The notes beneath the pieces were generated by a model that was given only the letters and a program-made list of their open reading frames with translations, was not told the DNA's origin and searched no databases. A stretch of DNA of 64,000 nt from Skeletonema tropicum (lineage: Eukaryota > Bacillariophyta > Thalassiosirophyceae > Thalassiosirales > Thalassiosiraceae). The stretch is taken from contig CM074146.1 in assembly GCA_037178625.1 (NCBI GenBank), positions 1,488,001 through 1,552,000 on the forward strand. Direction: 5' to 3'. A program made the position numbers and the translations under genes. This document shows positions 20,123 to 30,375 of this stretch, in pieces (the first letter of the stretch is position 1; every line of letters begins with the position of its first letter).

Positions 20123-22064
20123 GTATGCAGCATGCTTCTTCTACTTACTTATGATGATGATGATGTTGTGTGCGCGCGCGCGCGCATCTTCTGGTTTGGC
20201 GAGAAATAGAAAGGCTTCTTACTTCGGGAAAGGAGCAGCCTTTTGATAGAGGGTCAGAGGGCGTCCCCCCATTCCAAATCAGCTCTAAATGCGTAATGTT
20301 TAGTCAATTATGTTTAGTTTGGGTTCATTTGAGGGGGCACAACGTCAGAAAGTAAGGAAATTAGCCCCCAATACAGTGCGTGGGGGAGAGAACAAGATTT
20401 GCCAGCTTTTGCCAGGTAGATTATCAAGTACCGGTCTCATTGACAGAATGTTTTCAGTCGCGCATTGACGTTTGTGATGAATTCTTAGAGGATAACCTTT
20501 TCAATAGTGCTCAAGAATGCACTACAGGGACCTGCCCACAGTTTCTAAGATTTGAATTCCTACGTAGGGGTTAGTCCAACGTACATACTACCCATAAACC
20601 CTACCTAATCCTGCCATTCTTGACACCAACCATGAAGCACTGCCGCCCCTATTGATGGCCGCAGCTACACTTACGGCTCGAATATGACCAATATACGAGC
20701 TTCTATCGCTCACCAGTATTATTGGCTATATCAGGGAGGAGAATTCCTGTCACGATAAATTTCTTCATTGAGAAATTGTTGTCGCAACCGACGAGAACCG
20801 ACGCCATGATAATTGGCCATCTCCGCCCACCTCTGGTACGGCCCTTTTGGCAATGATACGCTGCAATATATGGTTCATCACTCAACAATTATCGTATATA
20901 ATGCAGTAATGACGTCTGAGATTATGTGAAACGTCTGGAACTACTGTCTCTATTGATATTTAATCCAGAAACCCAGCTGTTAGATGTGTGATATGTCACT
21001 TGATCAACACACAACAATAAACCATATTTACTGTCAATAACAACACCCCAAATATGAGTTAATATGTAAATTTCATCATTGACGATGTTGGGGGTGTATG
21101 GAGCTTCAGGTTTGACGATATTGTGTGGTATATACCATATTTGTTACGTTTGTAAAGATGCATTATTTCATAATTATGACACCTAGTAATGTCGAAGTTA
21201 ACCCAACAATTGACATGCCCATACTGATACCGATGTATCTAATGATCATTAGGATGAATGGTACGTGTTTTTGACGATCATAGTGGCATAATATTATAAT
21301 TTATTGTCGATTGTTGTTTTTGTGTGTGATGGAATACATGTTCTGGTTGGCACTTTGTTTTGGGGAGACAATAGGACTCTTGTATCGGCTCCAAGCGTAC
21401 CAAACGTCACTATATATAATATTGATTGAGGGGGAGGGTTTGGGAGGCTTATACGAGTCTCTACCGCTCCTGTTATAGCACATGTAGTTGCGACGGATCG
21501 GCTGGTGGCAGTCAAAAGGTGGTGTGGCTGGATTAATTATTTTCTCCGTGGGTGTGGCGATTTTGCCTAAGATTTGCGTCATAATTGGTTATGGTATGTT
21601 AATTGTTCGATTGGTGTGGGCGGAGTTGATCCAATGGCACCAATACTGACTCGCTTTGGATATATATGGCAGCGGCAGCCTGAGATAATGTCAGCGAGAA
21701 AATATGAGGTTGACAAATTATTTATCTATTTGTTATCATTTGAGTAATCGCTTGCCCTTTTCGGGGTTTTATATTGAAAATATATCTGCCAGGAGGGTCG
21801 CAAAAAAAGGGCAAGCGTTCACCCAAAGGCGGCTTTGTATATTAGGACGCCATGAGCATACCATCGTGCCCATGCACATCATCTTTGTGGAGTTGTGCGA
21901 TGTTAGTGTGGTGATGAGAAAATGTTTGGCGAAAGTTAGCGTTTACAGTACCGTTATGTGGATGCCAGTACTCTGCTTACATACCACCTTTATCCTTAGT
22001 TAGAGTTATACTGTTGCCATACTGAATTCCAACGTAATTTTACTTTTCCACTAACTCAGTATGG
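20123..22064. other. long intergenic stretch, no supported gene
   Basis: It holds an (ATG)n/(GC)n simple-sequence patch at about 20150-20187 and a 28-nt motif at 20523-20550 that matches the junction of the TIR element at 22079-22806. There are several weak open frames (for example 21301-21582, minus, 93 codons) without recognisable domains. I see no RNA gene. Confidence 0.4.
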
Positions 22065-22078
22065 TCTTAGAAACTGTG

Positions 22079-22806
22079 TGCCGCGAACTAGACCCCCCTG
22101 GTCGGCTTAGACCCCCCCTCCAAATCACAGCCTAGCCAAAATATTTAGACCCCCCTCCTCCGGTTTCAACTAGTAGGTAACTTAGTAAGGCGATCACTAG
22201 AGGGAGTCAAATAAACGTTAATTTATGTCTTTACATCTACTTCTTCTTGTGTGCAGAACAGATAGGAGCTCCGTGCTCTGCACAGCATGGCTTGCACATA
22301 TTGGTGGTGCATTTTTTATTATTATTTTTGGTCAAGCACTTGACACATTTTTCTTGACTATGCTTCTTGACAATCTTGTAATACGTCTTCTCCTTCCATG
22401 TGAAAGGGCTGTTATGCCAATCCGCCATCTGATCCATTTTCACCTTCTGAGATTCTGCAATACTACCGCGAACATCTTCTGGTGTTAAGTCACCAAACGT
22501 GAAAGGAAAACCATATGATCAACCAATTACGCAGCATGACTTCCTCTTGTGATGCTACGGTATTGATTACTCCTACTGTTTAATAAAACCCATCGCATTC
22601 AAAACGCACTGGAGGAAGGCGGGCAATCCAACGGATGCTTTCGCAAATGTCAATAAGACCCGTCGAGCCACTGCATCAACACACAACATCATGATGTCAT
22701 CGGCATCGTGGTGGTGGTGGGTCTCTTGGGTGAAAACTCAAGTTAGACCCCCCTAGAGAAGACTAGCCAAAATTTTTAGACCCCGGGGGGGGTCTAGTTC
22801 GCGGCA
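22079..22806. mobile_element. TIR element with 20-bp ends and ACCCCCC-rich subterminal repeats
   Basis: Perfect 20-bp inverted ends TGCCGCGAACTAGACCCCCC (22079-22098) and complement (22787-22806). The motif TTAGACCCCCC recurs inside each end (22104, 22144, 22744, 22774), together with CTAGCCAAAATTTTTAGA-like copies. The outside flanks, joined at 22078/22803, reproduce a 28-nt sequence found uninterrupted at 20523-20550 (minus). The GGCA at the right end belongs to both TIR and flank, so a target duplication cannot be read. Confidence 0.65.
22237..22443 (-). pseudogene. Cys-rich C-terminal fragment, possibly of a DDE transposase
   Basis: 68 residues: MKMDQMADWHNSPFTWKEK, then KCVKC...KKCTTNMCKPCC.EHGAPICSAH. 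The spacing C-x2-C...C-x5-C-x2-CC...C-x2-H resembles the cross-brace zinc-binding tail of piggyBac/IS4-type transposases. It lies inside the TIR element at 22079-22806 and is its only coding trace. The start may be further upstream in a lost part. A short host peptide is possible but less likely. Confidence 0.4.
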
Positions 22807-22812
22807 GGTCCC

Positions 22813-22932
22813 TGTACTTCCTTTCGTTGAACGAGCTATCATTCACGTTTCAATGACAGAATTATGATTTATGATTATGAGAAATGAAATCATCGAATCG
22901 AGATTAGACTTATTGTGGTATTGATGATACAG
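22813..22932. repeat. direct repeat flanking Cys/His-repeat copy B, left
   Basis: ACTTCCTTTCGTTGAACGAG...GAGAAATGAAATCATCGA...GAGATTAGACTT is repeated in the same orientation at 24212-24315 on the other side of copy B, with small indels. Confidence 0.6.
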
Positions 22933-22989
22933 CCACAAACGAGATGACGCCCACAAATGTTACCAGGAGTCGTGTACGACGTAGATAAC

Positions 22990-23096
22990 AGATTACAAGA
23001 CATGTCTCTGCAGAATCCTCTTTTCTTCGCTTGATTCGTACACCCTTCTGTCATGCATAGTCTCTTTCATCCATGCCAACAGCACAGCTTTGTTGC
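22990..23096 (-). pseudogene. decayed 3' end of Cys/His-repeat gene B
   Basis: After the premature stop of copy B, repeat relics continue in other frames. GCAACAAAGCTGTGCTG echoes a GGVC repeat. GGTGTACGAATCAAGCG followed by AAAAGAGGATTCTGC matches the last repeat of copy C (GCTNGAKKRGLCYRH). Confidence 0.6.
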
Positions 23097-23876
23097 CTAT
23101 CCTTCTTTGCTGCATAGTTTGCGCTTTGCCCCGTGCCTAATACACACCCCTCTTCTCTTAGCATGATTTGTACATCCTTCGTAGCTGCATCGCTTGGTCT
23201 TGGCCCCGTGCCTAATGCATACTCCTCCATTCTTGGCATAATTTGTACATCCTGCACTATTGCATAGTTTGACCTCTGCCCCATGCCTGGTGCAAACTCC
23301 TCCTCTGACAGCAATATATGTGCATCCTTCAGCAGTACATTTGGGTCGTTTTTTCCTATTTGCTCCGTGCCGAATGCACACTCCTCCGCTGATAACTTGA
23401 TTTGTGCATCCTTCGAAGCTGCATAGTTTGACCTTTGCTCCGTGCCTAATGCACAATCCTCCTTTGACAACCTTATTTGCGCATCCGACGCTGCTACACC
23501 GTTTGACCTTTGCTCCATGCCGACAGCACACCCCTCCATTCACAGCATATTTTGTGCATCCTTCAACAGTGCAAATCTTTCTACGCCTTCCGTCTTTACC
23601 TACTTTCGTTCGGATTTGATCTTCCTCGTCTATCGAAGACGGCCTCCTCCTCTTTGATGATTGAAGACTTACTTCTGATGCGTTATCTTGATTCCGAACT
23701 TGTACCTTCTTTCGAGTTGACCTTCTCTGATGTGTTGAAGCAGTTAATGCCTTCTTCCTCTCAACTGCGGCGGCCGCCGCCTCAGCCTTTCTTCGCTGAC
23801 TTTCTCTGTAGATCAAGACGCATATATCATCATCATCATCATCGCTTTCACTGCTTTTATTATTTGGTGGTGCCAT
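23097..23876 (-). CDS. Cys/His-repeat protein, copy B, 3'-truncated
   Basis: 259 residues of unknown function. The N-terminus MAPPNNKSSESDDDDDDICV leads into LIYRESQRRKAEAAAAAVER, then a basic segment (RRSTRKK, KRRRPSS) and six C-x3-G-C-x7-GGVC-x2-HGAK repeats (residues about 100-255). The seventh is cut at LCSKEG by TAG where sister copies have TGC. Relics continue downstream. The leader AGCAAAGAAG immediately before the ATG is the same as in copies A and D. The regular Cys/His spacing argues for zinc binding; the acidic head and basic patch suggest a nuclear protein, but this is inference. Confidence 0.75.
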   Translation of the reverse strand: MAPPNNKSSESDDDDDDICVLIYRESQRRKAEAAAAAVERKKALTASTHQRRSTRKKVQVRNQDNASEVSLQSSKRRRPSSIDEEDQIRTKVGKDGRRRKICTVEGCTKYAVNGGVCCRHGAKVKRCSSVGCANKVVKGGLCIRHGAKVKLCSFEGCTNQVISGGVCIRHGANRKKRPKCTAEGCTYIAVRGGVCTRHGAEVKLCNSAGCTNYAKNGGVCIRHGAKTKRCSYEGCTNHAKRRGVCIRHGAKRKLCSKEG

Positions 23877-24103
23877 CTTCTTTGCTCGGCTCGTGCCGGC
23901 CCACTACAAAGTAGTACTTATGTAGGAGCTCAAAAGCCTCAAAGCTCAAAGCTCAAATGCATCCCTTACTTAGTCGTGGTTTTCAAGCCAATCTTTAACC
24001 GGTATTTACAAAATCTCACATGGACAGTTTCAGTACCTAGTGTAAAGTAATTCAATGTAAGATGCAAAGACATTTGGTATTTGAAGTTAAGTATGTTCAT
24101 TTC

Positions 24104-24165
24104 AACTTCAACTTCAACTTCAACTTTAACTTCAAATTCAACTTCGACTGCATTTGCATCCGGAT
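24104..24165. repeat. (CTTCAA)n microsatellite
   Basis: About ten imperfect TTCAAC/TTCAAA units. The antisense open frame over it (VEVEFEVKVEVEVEVE) is compositional. Confidence 0.8.
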
Positions 24166-24211
24166 ACTTTTGGATATGTATCGTATGGATAGTGCTGCTC
24201 AAGAATGAACC

Positions 24212-24315
24212 ACTTCCTTTCATTGAACGAACTATCTCACGGTTCAAGGGGAAATAATATGAGAAATGAAATCATCGAGATTAGACTTTTTGTGCTACTC
24301 CTATTGATGATATAT
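24212..24315. repeat. direct repeat flanking Cys/His-repeat copy B, right
   Basis: Partner of 22813-22932: ACTTCCTTTCATTGAACGAA...GAGAAATGAAATCATCGAGATTAGACTT. The pair brackets a 1.3-kb segment containing copy B. Confidence 0.6.
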
Positions 24316-24493
24316 ACCTTGCCCTTTTCATGCCCTCACCCTTTCTTACTCTGAGTCTTAGGAAGGGACGAAAGACAAGGATGTCTAGTAGAGAAAAACT
24401 AACATCGGAAATGGTCAAGACGCTTTTATTATGTTATTCTAATTCATATCTCTTGCATCATTTCGGTCTTCTCTCTTCTACACAATAGATAGT

Positions 24494-27400
24494 CTACTCC
24501 AAATAATATTTCGATCCGCTCTGGCTAACTACTACAGTGCCACTCTGGACTCGACCCTTGACAGGCGACGTAGTAATCATTTCACCTGCCTTGAAGGATG
24601 TGCTGGAGTATACCCTGCCTTGAATCTCGTTGTTTGCATTTGCTTTCCATCCTTTCAGCACAGGGACGCCCGTCGGCACTTTCTTTGCGACGGCTTTCTT
24701 GTTCCTGGTAGTGGTAGAATCTGCCCCTGCCTTCTTGCTGCTACTATCACGGACAGGACTACTATCACTGCTTCCAAAGAAGCCACTAAATGCGCTATTG
24801 GAATTCAATGCCACCTTCTTTGCTTCCCCGTCCTTTGGAATCATCTTCTGAGGCTTAGATTGTTTCTTAGATTCAGCTCCAAACAAGCTAATGGTAGGTG
24901 ATTTCTTCGCTGGAGCCTTTGCTTCAGAAGAATCATTCGATGCTGCTTCTTTACCACCTACGCCAAACAAGCGCAAGGTTGGCGATTTCTTTGCAGGTGC
25001 CTCTGCTGCGGAAGACTTCTTCGAATCTGCTTTGGAGTCAGGTGACACCCCAATGCTCAAGAGGGAAAGTGTTGGCGATCGTTGTGCTAGTGATGGCTTT
25101 ACTACTGCCTTTTCTTTAGTTGATGACCTCTTTGCGACTGGTTTTCTCTTTGACGCAGCTTTGACCACATTAGACTTAGGAGCCCCTCCAACACCCATGA
25201 TAGACATCGTTGGAGACCTTGACGAGGGAGTGGTAGGTGATGGCTTCTTTGCCCTCGTGGTGGAAGGAGATACCTTGGGAGCGCTCGAGAAAATGTTGAG
25301 TGTTGGCGAACGCTTCGGAGTTTGAGACATCGTTTTGGTGGAGCGTTTAGCGGAGGGCGATTTGCTCTTCTTAGTCGATGTGTTGAACAGGTTAAGAGTA
25401 GGCGAGCGCTTGGGTAACGGTGTTTTCTTTGGTGGAGTTTGTTTCCCCTTCAAGCCAGCTCTTGATGCTGATAGAGAGGTCAAGAGAGGAAACCGTGTGC
25501 TTGAGTCATCAATTGAATCTTTGACGTCATCCTTCTTTTTCGGTGATATTTTCTTCATATCCTGCTTCATCTTCTTCACTTCCTCTTCACGCTGAATACG
25601 TTCCTTCTCCTTCGCCTCTTTTGCCTCGAGCAACGTCTTCTTTGCTTCTTCGATTAGCTCCAGTCTGCGTTGCTCCTCCTCCAACTTTGCCTCGAGCGCC
25701 TTCTTCTTCTCCTCTTCGACTTCTACCTTCAGAGCCATCGCACGCTCCATTGCTTCTGCTGCCTCGATACGTGCTTCACTAGCTTTGTCACGGAGTTCTT
25801 GCGCTTTGATTACTGAAACACTTTCCGAATTGGTGGAGGAAGCGATAATTTGTGCATCAGTAATATCGTTTGTGCCAGAGGATGTCTCGGTAACTGCTGC
25901 GTCAATCGGAGTTATTTCTTTTGCCTCATACGCCGTCGTTTCGGGCTGCGCATTATTTGGCGGAACAGGTTTGATTAGTTGTGGTGATTTCTTAACAACA
26001 GGAGCTGCAAAGTAAGGTTTGGCACGAGAACTTGATGACGGAGCGACTGTCGATGGCAGGCCATTCTTATCATAAGGTGACAACCTCTTCACAATTTTAC
26101 CATCTCTCGTTTTGTATGAGTCTGCTCCTGATGACAAACCGACTCTACTAAACAAGCTCTTTGTAGCACGAGCGAAGAAGCTACTCAAAGGACGTGTGAT
26201 CAAAGCAGTGTGCGGGGTTCCAGTAGCATACAAGAGTCCATTCACACCGCCTAGCCCACCACTGTTACCTAGGAGTGGATCAAGTACAGCTGCTGCCGTT
26301 ATGCGAGTACAGTATCCATCGTCGTCAAACGAGAAGGACTATCAAAAATATACACGCAGGAGAACAGAAGTTGATGAGTTGATGGTACAGACATATCAAG
26401 GCGAGTAAATTAATTTTGATGAGCTTACCATTGCTTCAGGAGCCGATTCATAAGCAGCAACAGGAAACTTGGGGTAGACGCTCCCAATCGATCCAGTCCG
26501 AGTTCCCTTTGAACGCTGATCCACCCAAATCCGATATGGATTGTAGGGGTCGACTCGATAGTGCATAATTCCATAATCCATATCTCTCACAGCATCAAGT
26601 ACATTATACGCAGAGAATTTCTCCAAATATCTTCGCTTATTGAGCGGACCGATTGATGGTTCAAGATAACTAAACTCACTTGACAGCAACTCCGGTTTAT
26701 CAAGGCCAAAGTTGGCTTCTACCACGTCCTTGGCAAGTTGGATCATGACAGTGTCTGGAAATGGGGGCAAATGGGTCGTTTTTTCTCCATAATGCTCATC
26801 AAAATAGGTCAACTGACTGGTAAATAATTTACGACCAAGTACAACGAGTGGAGGTTGACTAAGAAATTCATTGGGTTCCTCCCCTGCTATAATGGCGGCT
26901 CCTGCCACACCGGAATAGCCTTGTGTGTTGCCAATTTGCCTGTCCATGACCTTGGCAACGCAGCAGTAGTAGGAGAGTCAAAGAAAATTAGCACATACAT
27001 GAAAAGAAGCAATAAACACAGACGACCGACTTCCTCACACTCTAATCATCATTTCACACACACTTATATACTTACCATATCAGTGACCAATTTGATAATC
27101 TTCCCCTTCTGAGGACCATCCGCAGCAAACGTAATACTAACACTCGTCGGAGGACAATTCATAATCTTCCCATTCGGTTCCATCACCTTCGTCCTAAGCT
27201 TCAATGAACTACCACTAAAAGTACCTCTAACCAACGTAGTAAACCTCACTGTAACTTCGTTTCCATCATCATGGCCATCATTATCATCATCATTATGATG
27301 ACTGCTCTCACCATCATCATGATGATGATGATGATGATGATAATACTCCTTCTCCTCATTCACAAACACACGAAAATCATGTGCCCTATACTCCAAATCT

Positions 27401-28172
27401 GGAAAACTACCCCGTAAATCAAAATACTGACCTGCTGTCAAATATTCGGCCTTGGTGAGGATTCCCGTCCGTCCATCGTTGATGTGGTTGCCGCTTACCC
27501 AGATAAAGTTTGTATCGCTTAGTAGTGAGGATGAGTGAGCGTTGTCCTATTAATATTGACAGTAGATTGAAAAAATGTTAGTAAGTTCATAAAGCATGAT
27601 AATTCATGACACACGTGAATTGCACACGTGTGAATACAAAGAGATCTCACCTGAGCAGCAGCAACTGTCTGGATTCCAAAATCAGTAGCAATAAACGATT
27701 TTACAATGGCAATCAGTGCCTTTGGATTCGCCGGATCAAATACTAGCGGAGGCGGCGTTGGAATCAACTTCGGTTTGGGCGGCTGCGGTCTCTCTTCTGT
27801 GCTTGTAGTAGTAGCTGCTGCCATCAACTTGTTGCCTTCGCTGCCTTCGCTATTGTTGATGGCCTTTAGTTCTTCAGCCCTCGCTGTCGCTACTGAAGGC
27901 TCATCATTGAAGTCACTGGCGATGAAATAGTCAGAGGAGGATGAGGATGATGCAGCCTTCTCTTCGTCTTCTTTCGTTTGCAGAGCAGCTTCTTTGAGAT
28001 CCGAGAGGAGTGCATTATTGGGTTGCTCGGCGTGCAGCTGCTGGAGCCGTGGGGAGGATGAGAACTGTTGCCGAGGAGGAGCGTTTGCGATGCTGATGGG
28101 TGAAAATGCTTCAATGTAGCCGCAATTATTGCGGGCTGCAAGAGAGGCCGAAAGGATGATCAACGCCCTCAT
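24494..28172 (-). CDS. large, probably plastid-targeted protein with two NTF2/SnoaL-like regions and SPTLxLF repeats (four exons)
   Basis: Exons on the minus strand are 28172-27651, 27546-27076, 26950-26429 and 26338-24494. All introns are phase 0 with GT-AG ends, giving about 1119 residues. Residues 1-30 form a signal peptide ending ...GYIEAF-SPIS, followed by a Ser/Pro-rich stretch. This is the diatom bipartite plastid-targeting pattern with Phe at +1. Residues about 143-340 and 370-530 each look like an NTF2/SnoaL-type alpha-beta domain (SFIATDF...FIWVSGNHI; YFDEHYG...RIWVDQRSKGTRTG). The first carries a His/Asp-rich insert from a CAT repeat. A Glu/Lys coiled coil follows (about 683-773), then six K/R-S-P-T-x-x-L/I-F/L/M repeats, and a C-terminal motif GWKANANNEIQGRVYSS...ITTSPVKG...SGSKYYL that I associate with diatom plastid proteins. 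The biochemical role is unknown. Confidence 0.75.
26339..26428 (-). other. intron 3 of the large plastid-type gene
   Basis: ATG|GTAAGC ... TTTTGATAG|TCC, 90 bp, phase 0. Splicing joins APEAM to SFSFDDDGYCTRITAAAVLD, removing an early stop. Confidence 0.75.
26951..27075 (-). other. intron 2 of the large plastid-type gene
   Basis: ATG|GTAAGT ... TTGCCAAG|GTC, 125 bp, phase 0. Splicing joins KLVTDM to VMDRQIGNTQGY. Confidence 0.75.
27547..27650 (-). other. intron 1 of the large plastid-type gene
   Basis: CAG|GTGAGA ... ATTAATAG|GAC, 104 bp, phase 0. Splicing joins TVAAAQ to DNAHSSSLLSDTNFIWV. Confidence 0.75.
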
Positions 28173-28475
28173 TGTCGTTGTCGTCGTCGTTGTCGTCGTC
28201 GTCGTCGTCGTCGTTGTATCGTTCTTGATCTACCGACTGTTACTGTGTTGCTCTCTTGTGATGAACTATGTACTTTGACTCATGTACATGCATCATGGTC
28301 AAGAACACTTTTTTTCTTCGGCAACAAAATCCTGCCGTATCCTTGCCCGCCAAAATTAAGACAGGTGTCCTTCACCATCTTCATGCAAGAAGTGAGCAAG
28401 GTATCAAAAACATCATGATGTTGTCGACATCATGTCGACGTAGCAGCCTTATGTAGTCAGAGCCAAGCAAAAAAG
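28173..28475. promoter_or_regulatory. shared divergent 5' region with (GTC)n repeat
   Basis: This 303-bp interval separates two divergently transcribed genes (minus gene starting at 28172, plus gene at 28476). It begins with a GTC/GTT trinucleotide tract (28173-28217) in the 5' leader of the minus gene. No core promoter motif could be fixed, so a bidirectional promoter is inferred from geometry only. Confidence 0.35.
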
Positions 28476-29840
28476 ATGGCACCTCCAAATAGAAGCAGTG
28501 AAAGCGATGACGACGACGAAGATGATATATGCGTCTTGATCTACAGAGAAAGTCAGCTGAGAAAAGCTGAGGCGGCGGCGGCCGCTGCTGCCGAGAGAGA
28601 GAAGACATCAACTGCTTCAACCCATCTGCGAAGGTCAACTCGAAAAAAGGCAGTTAGTAATCAAGGTAACACATCTGCGGCGAGCCAAAGATCGTCTAAA
28701 AGGAAGAGAATATCTTCGTCAGGAGAGGAAGATCGAATCCGAACGAAAATTGGGAGAGACGGAAGGCGCAGAAAGATTTGTACTGCTGAAGGATGCACAA
28801 ATCATGCTACCAAAGGAGGAGTGTGCTGTCGGCATGGAGGAAAGAGATTGTGCAGCAAAGAAGGATGCGCAAATCACGTTGCGAATGGAGGAGTGTGCAT
28901 TCGGCATGGGGCTAAGGTCAAACGATGCAGCAAAGAAGGGTGTTCAAATAGTGCTCAGAAGGGAGGTGTGTGCATGAAACACGGGGCCAAGGTCAAACTA
29001 TGCAATAATGAAGGGTGTACAAATCATGCTAGGAAAGAGGGAGTGTGCATTCGGCATGGAGCAAAGGTCAAACTATGCAGTAGCGAAGGTTGCACTAATA
29101 AAGTGATCCAGGGAGGAGTGTGCATTAGGCATGGAGCAAAGGTCAAAAGATGTAGCAGTGAAGGATGTACAAATCATGCTCAGAAAGGAGGAGTGTGTAT
29201 GAAACATGGAGCAAAGGTGCGCCGATATGAATGCTCTACTGATGGGTGCACAAACAGAAGAGTCCAGGGAGGAGTGTGCTGTCGGCATGGAGGAAAGAAA
29301 TTTTGCAGCAAAGAAGGATGCGCAAATCACGTTGCGAATGGAGGAGTGTGCATTCGGCATGGGGCTAAGGTCAAACTATGCAGCTTCGAAGGATGTACAA
29401 ATCATGCTCAGATTGGAGGAGTGTGCATTAAACATGGGGCTAAGAAGAGCAAAATATGCAGCAGAGAAGGATGCACAAATCAAGCTTGGATAGGAGGAGT
29501 GTGCTGTCGGCATGGAGCAAAGAGATTTTGCAGCAAAGAACGATGCACAAACCATGTTGTTAACGGAGGAGTGTGCATGAGGCATGGGGCAAAGCTCAAA
29601 CGCTGTAGCAAAGTAGGATGTACAAATGGTGCTAAGAAAAGAGGATTGTGCTACAGGCACGGGGCATATCAAAATACAAATGATGAATCTACTGCATTTG
29701 GATCAGAATTTGAAAAGACTACCGCAACAGCAACTCTATCCCTGCCCAATGAGTTTGCTTCTAGACCTCCTATCATAGGACAAGGAGGAAGCGTTCCGGA
29801 TGAGGTGGCCATCGTATGTCAAGAAATTGTCGAGGTGTAA
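28476..29840 (+). CDS. Cys/His-repeat protein, copy C (intact, 12 repeats)
   Basis: This is the complete member of the local family, 454 residues. The start MAPPNRSSESDDDDEDDICV is followed by LIYRESQLRKAEAAAAAAAE, a basic region (RRSTRKKA, KRKRISS) and twelve repeats of C-x3-G-C-T/A-x6-GGVC-x2-HGAK (residues about 105-400). A 50-residue non-repeat C-terminus follows (NDESTAFGSEFEKTTATATL...VPDEVAIVCQEIVEV). Three Cys and one His per repeat suggest a string of small zinc knuckles. Repeats 2 and 8 contain the same CSKEGCANHVANGGVCIRHG, pointing to internal duplication or conversion. No WRKY domain is present. Function unknown; nuclear location is inferred from composition. Nearly identical stretches are shared with copy D. 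Confidence 0.85.
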   Translation: MAPPNRSSESDDDDEDDICVLIYRESQLRKAEAAAAAAAEREKTSTASTHLRRSTRKKAVSNQGNTSAASQRSSKRKRISSSGEEDRIRTKIGRDGRRRKICTAEGCTNHATKGGVCCRHGGKRLCSKEGCANHVANGGVCIRHGAKVKRCSKEGCSNSAQKGGVCMKHGAKVKLCNNEGCTNHARKEGVCIRHGAKVKLCSSEGCTNKVIQGGVCIRHGAKVKRCSSEGCTNHAQKGGVCMKHGAKVRRYECSTDGCTNRRVQGGVCCRHGGKKFCSKEGCANHVANGGVCIRHGAKVKLCSFEGCTNHAQIGGVCIKHGAKKSKICSREGCTNQAWIGGVCCRHGAKRFCSKERCTNHVVNGGVCMRHGAKLKRCSKVGCTNGAKKRGLCYRHGAYQNTNDESTAFGSEFEKTTATATLSLPNEFASRPPIIGQGGSVPDEVAIVCQEIVEV

Positions 29841-30375
29841 TGCTTGTGCTGCTTTTCTGCATCGTGCACAAACATTGATTTTAATTTTAGTCCAAAACAT
29901 GTACCTCATATCCTCTTTAAAATGTTAAGCGCAACGGAGAAGCGGCTAATTATCCTGTCCAAAATGCGTCTCTTCTTTCACTTTCGTCCTCATCTCTAGA
30001 GAGCCAGACCTTACAAATGCCAACCCAGCTGCTGAGACGTTCAAACAATGTAGCAAAGAAGGATTCTCAAATCAGGTTCAGATTAAGGTATGGTGTTTAT
30101 CGCAAGCAAATAATAAGCTTTGACGGGGGGCATTGGGAGGCGTACCTAAAAACGTGATGCTACGTAGGAATTGGTAGATGAAAGGGCGGGTTTAGACATA
30201 ACAATAGGTTTAATCAGGTTTAATCGTGTAGCAGTTGAACTACGAGAAAGATGAGTGGCGCTCTCTTGCCCCAAAAAAGTCATTCTGGGTAATCCTTTTC
30301 CGCGATCCGCTAGCTTGCGGAAATCTGAAACATCATCATGCCAATGTATGTCATCGAAGCAGCCGAGCAAAGAAG
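29841..30375. other. spacer between copies C and D with a stray repeat relic
   Basis: At about 30045-30110 (plus) a single degenerate repeat unit survives (CSKEGFSNQVQIK...), unlinked to a frame. The rest shows no gene. Confidence 0.45.

Noticed and set aside
24620..26408. Plus-strand frames opposite the large plastid-type gene
   Set aside because: No introns or domains, and the minus strand gives a spliced, coherent protein over the same region.
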